Below, in pieces: positions 62,179-64,000 of a DNA stretch of 64,000 bases. How positions within the stretch are numbered: the stretch's first letter is position 1; each line of letters starts with the position of its first letter. The notes beneath the pieces were generated by a model. The model worked only from the letters and a program-made list of their open reading frames with translations, searched no databases and was not told the origin of the DNA. The stretch lies in contig JBBRAY010000001.1 in assembly GCA_038206355.1 (NCBI GenBank), positions 124,001-188,000 on the forward strand, in the 5' to 3' direction. Made by a program: the position numbers and the translations under genes. Origin of the DNA: JAPLDB01 sp038206355. Its GTDB lineage: Bacteria > Bacteroidota > Bacteroidia > AKYH767-A > 2013-40CM-41-45.

Positions 62179-62706
62179 TCATTGTATAATTATTTTTTTA
62201 AAACTTTCGTTTTCTCCACTAATAAATCGTATAAAATAAATCCCTTTTGCTGCCCAGGTAAGATCAAGTGTGTAGGAGCCATCTATGGTCACATCCTGAA
62301 TAATTACTGTTCTACCGGTAAAATCAAGAACTACAATTTGTGATATAAGTTCGGGGTTTGTGTTCTGGAATTCCAAATTAAACTTGCCATCAGCAGGGTT
62401 CGGATGAATGCTGAAATCAAATCTCTTAACGGTCTACTTTTCTTCATCATGATGTCCAGCCAATCTGTTATGTCCAAAAGGCAAAACAACAAAAGCAAAA
62501 TCAGCGTTTACTGAGTCACAGCCCAAAGGGACATCAGGAAAGTTAAGATCAAAACTTCCATCACTCCCTATATGAGCTGTGTAATTTGTGGGTAAAGTAT
62601 GAGTTGCCATTCGGGTGGTGCAGAAATAACAAGTGACAGATCTTCTGCAAAACGAGATTGCAGAGAGTCTCATAGCAATTAAACCTGAAAGGTAATAAAT
62701 CCGCAA
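62179..62706 (-). pseudogene. T9SS-exported protein remnant with in-frame TAG
   Basis: A single minus-strand frame reads from about 62706 through a TAG at 62434-62436 and on to a TAA near 62179. The part after the TAG is a complete T9SS type A sorting domain (IHPNPADGKFNLEFQ to SFKKIIIQ). The part before it is a secreted-type segment (SVTCYFCTTRMATHTLP, FAFVVLPFGHN). Without the stop the two would form one C-terminal module. No start or signal peptide fits, so it is probably a decayed 3' remnant. Confidence 0.6.
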
Positions 62707-62926
62707 GTAATAAACATGCAGTATTTAACGAGCATTTTTCACGACTTTCAATACAAATGGCTTCCCTTCAAATCCTCCGGCGTTTAATTTCCCTCATAAA
62801 AATCAGGGCTAATCCAAATAGTTTAAAATTATGCTGATAACACAGCCCTTTCTCCTTGTGGTTTAGCGGAGATTAAAATATATTTACCTCCGCTTAACAC
62901 GTGACAATCATTACCCAAATTTATCT
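62707..62926. other. Intergenic gap before the LamG protein
   Basis: No gene or strong repeat is seen. It should hold the promoter of the plus-strand LamG gene, but no clean consensus match is visible. Confidence 0.45.
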
Positions 62927-64000
62927 ATGCTGAAGAAATTTTACATTTTCCTCTTTGCACCGTTTATTGCCGTTTTTTCATCCTCAGTTTTCGCACAGAC
63001 AGGATTAACCTTTAATGGCGTGAACAGCTATCTGGCCATAGGCGCAGCGCCAGGACTGAACTCCACCTCTTTCACTGTAGAAGCATGGTTTAAGAAAGAA
63101 GGTGCCGGCGTAAGTACAAGTACAGGAACAGGCGGATTGTTTGCCATTCCGCTCGTTGCAAAAGGACGCGCAGAAGCTGAAGGCAGCAACAAGGACTTCA
63201 ATTATTTTATGGGAATTGATGCAACAGATAATGTGCTCGCTGCAGATTTTGAAGAAGGTCTTACTGATCCCAATCCGGGAACGAACCATCCCATTAAAGG
63301 CGTTACTCCCATCTGTACCAACGTTTGGTATCATGCATGTGTTACTTACAACGGAACAACATGGCGGCTGTACCTGAATGGTGTGCTCGAAAGATTTCTT
63401 GTCATCAACCGCTTGCCTCAGTCAGCAAGCATACAGCATGCAAGCATCGGCTCTGCGGTTAATTCTCTCGGTATACCCGATGGATTTTTTAAAGGCTCTA
63501 TGGATGAAGTGAGAATATGGAATACTGCCCTCGCTCCTGCTACGATTTTAACAAACATGACGCTGCAGATCACTTCATCATCCGGACTCGTAGGACGGTG
63601 GGGAATGAATGAAGGAAGCGGTGCCATTGCTGCAAGTACGGGCAGTGCATCAGGCGTAAATGGTTCACTGATCAATAGCCCCTCATGGACAACAGGAACT
63701 TCTTTTTCTCCGATTACAAATACAACCAATTGCGGACTCAACTTCGGCGGAACAAATGCATACGTTGGTTTTGGAAATCCTTCCGTATTGGGTCTGACTC
63801 AATTCACGCTGGAAGCATGGATTTATAAAACAGGAAATGGTTCAACAGTGAGCACAGGAACCGGTGGCGTAACAGCGCAGCCCATCATTGCAAAAGGAAG
63901 GGATGAATCGGAAGGCAATACAAGAGACCTGAATTATTTTCTTGGCGTCAACGCCTCAGGAAAACTCGTTGCTGATTTTGAAGAGGGATCAGGCAGTGCA
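62927..64000 (+). CDS. LamG-repeat secreted protein, 5' part
   Basis: The ATG at 62927 opens a frame of 358 codons that continues past the right edge. The signal peptide ends near SSVFAQ. Two LamG/concanavalin-A-like modules are visible: the first from about 25 (FTVEAWFKKEGAG, VAKGRAEAEGS, DEVRIWNTAL near 190) and the second from about 265 (FTLEAWIYKTGNG, IAKGRDESEGN). A TGTGG-containing loop is shared by both. Such proteins bind glycans or serve as adhesins. A T9SS sorting domain is expected at the unseen C-terminus. Confidence 0.88.
   Translation, partial: MLKKFYIFLFAPFIAVFSSSVFAQTGLTFNGVNSYLAIGAAPGLNSTSFTVEAWFKKEGAGVSTSTGTGGLFAIPLVAKGRAEAEGSNKDFNYFMGIDATDNVLAADFEEGLTDPNPGTNHPIKGVTPICTNVWYHACVTYNGTTWRLYLNGVLERFLVINRLPQSASIQHASIGSAVNSLGIPDGFFKGSMDEVRIWNTALAPATILTNMTLQITSSSGLVGRWGMNEGSGAIAASTGSASGVNGSLINSPSWTTGTSFSPITNTTNCGLNFGGTNAYVGFGNPSVLGLTQFTLEAWIYKTGNGSTVSTGTGGVTAQPIIAKGRDESEGNTRDLNYFLGVNASGKLVADFEEGSGSA

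Noticed and set aside
63418..63741. Minus-strand open frame near the right edge
   Set aside because: Antisense of the LamG protein, whose frame has a signal peptide and two domains.

Overview
The window looks like a chromosomal segment of a free-living member of the Bacteroidota. It is moderately AT-rich. Pointers are type IX secretion (T9SS) sorting domains of both classes, a PorP/SprF-type protein, a TonB-dependent receptor beside a DUF5689 lipoprotein, two OmpH/Skp chaperones behind BamA, DUF6089 outer-membrane proteins, an eukaryote/archaea-like prolyl-tRNA synthetase, and promoters of the TTG-N18/19-TAnnTTTG kind. No marker gene here fixes the genus. Both ends cut genes: a Wzt-like ATPase on the left and a LamG-repeat secreted protein on the right.

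Layout. 1-2260 (minus): polysaccharide ABC exporter (permease, a methyltransferase in between, ATPase). 2452-6484: TPM-domain protein, M13 metallopeptidase lipoprotein, and two divergent paralogous small secreted OB-fold-like proteins. 6576-11919 (plus): uppS, bamA, two ompH-like genes and murI, an envelope-biogenesis block closed by terminators. 11980-16435 (minus): sodA, S41 C-terminal protease, dCMP deaminase, alpha/beta hydrolase and pdxJ. 16567-21521 (plus): CBS protein, a second Omp85-like protein, nadK and two tandem DUF6089 proteins. 21610-27421 (minus): DUF5689 lipoprotein, TonB receptor and proS. 27598-30758: Tyr/Asn-rich lipoprotein and an OmpP1/FadL-like porin. 30755-35309 (minus): TPR protein, zinc-ribbon coiled-coil protein, Nif3-like protein and a family 2 glycosyltransferase. 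35392-40332 (plus): MeaB GTPase, a PKD-repeat T9SS type B adhesin and its PorP/SprF partner.

40397-43204 is the most accessory-looking part. It has an 8-bp tandem repeat, tRNA-Glu(TTC), three small orphan genes, a truncated gene and a probable IS remnant. 43205-50729 carries two hydrolases/lipases, lptC with a small membrane protein, two GH16 glucanase paralogues flanking a GT39-type glycosyltransferase, and a GIY-YIG nuclease whose stop codon lies in a palindromic repeat cluster. 50881-57149 holds a TlpA-like oxidoreductase, an M1 peptidase fused to a probable outer-membrane beta-barrel, an LpxH-like hydrolase and a fatty acid desaturase. 57342-64000 holds a 1174-residue T9SS type A protein, a GNAT/cysteine-peptidase-like pair, a T9SS pseudogene with an in-frame stop, and the partial LamG protein.

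Taken together the segment is dominated by envelope construction (UppS, BamA, Skp, MurI, LptC, LpxH, Wzm/Wzt) and by secreted or surface proteins. Items most worth a second look are the GIY-YIG gene with its palindromes, the 84-bp identical signal-peptide region of the two GH16 genes, the peptidase-barrel fusion, the tRNA-Glu island and the interrupted T9SS gene at 62.2-62.7 kb.
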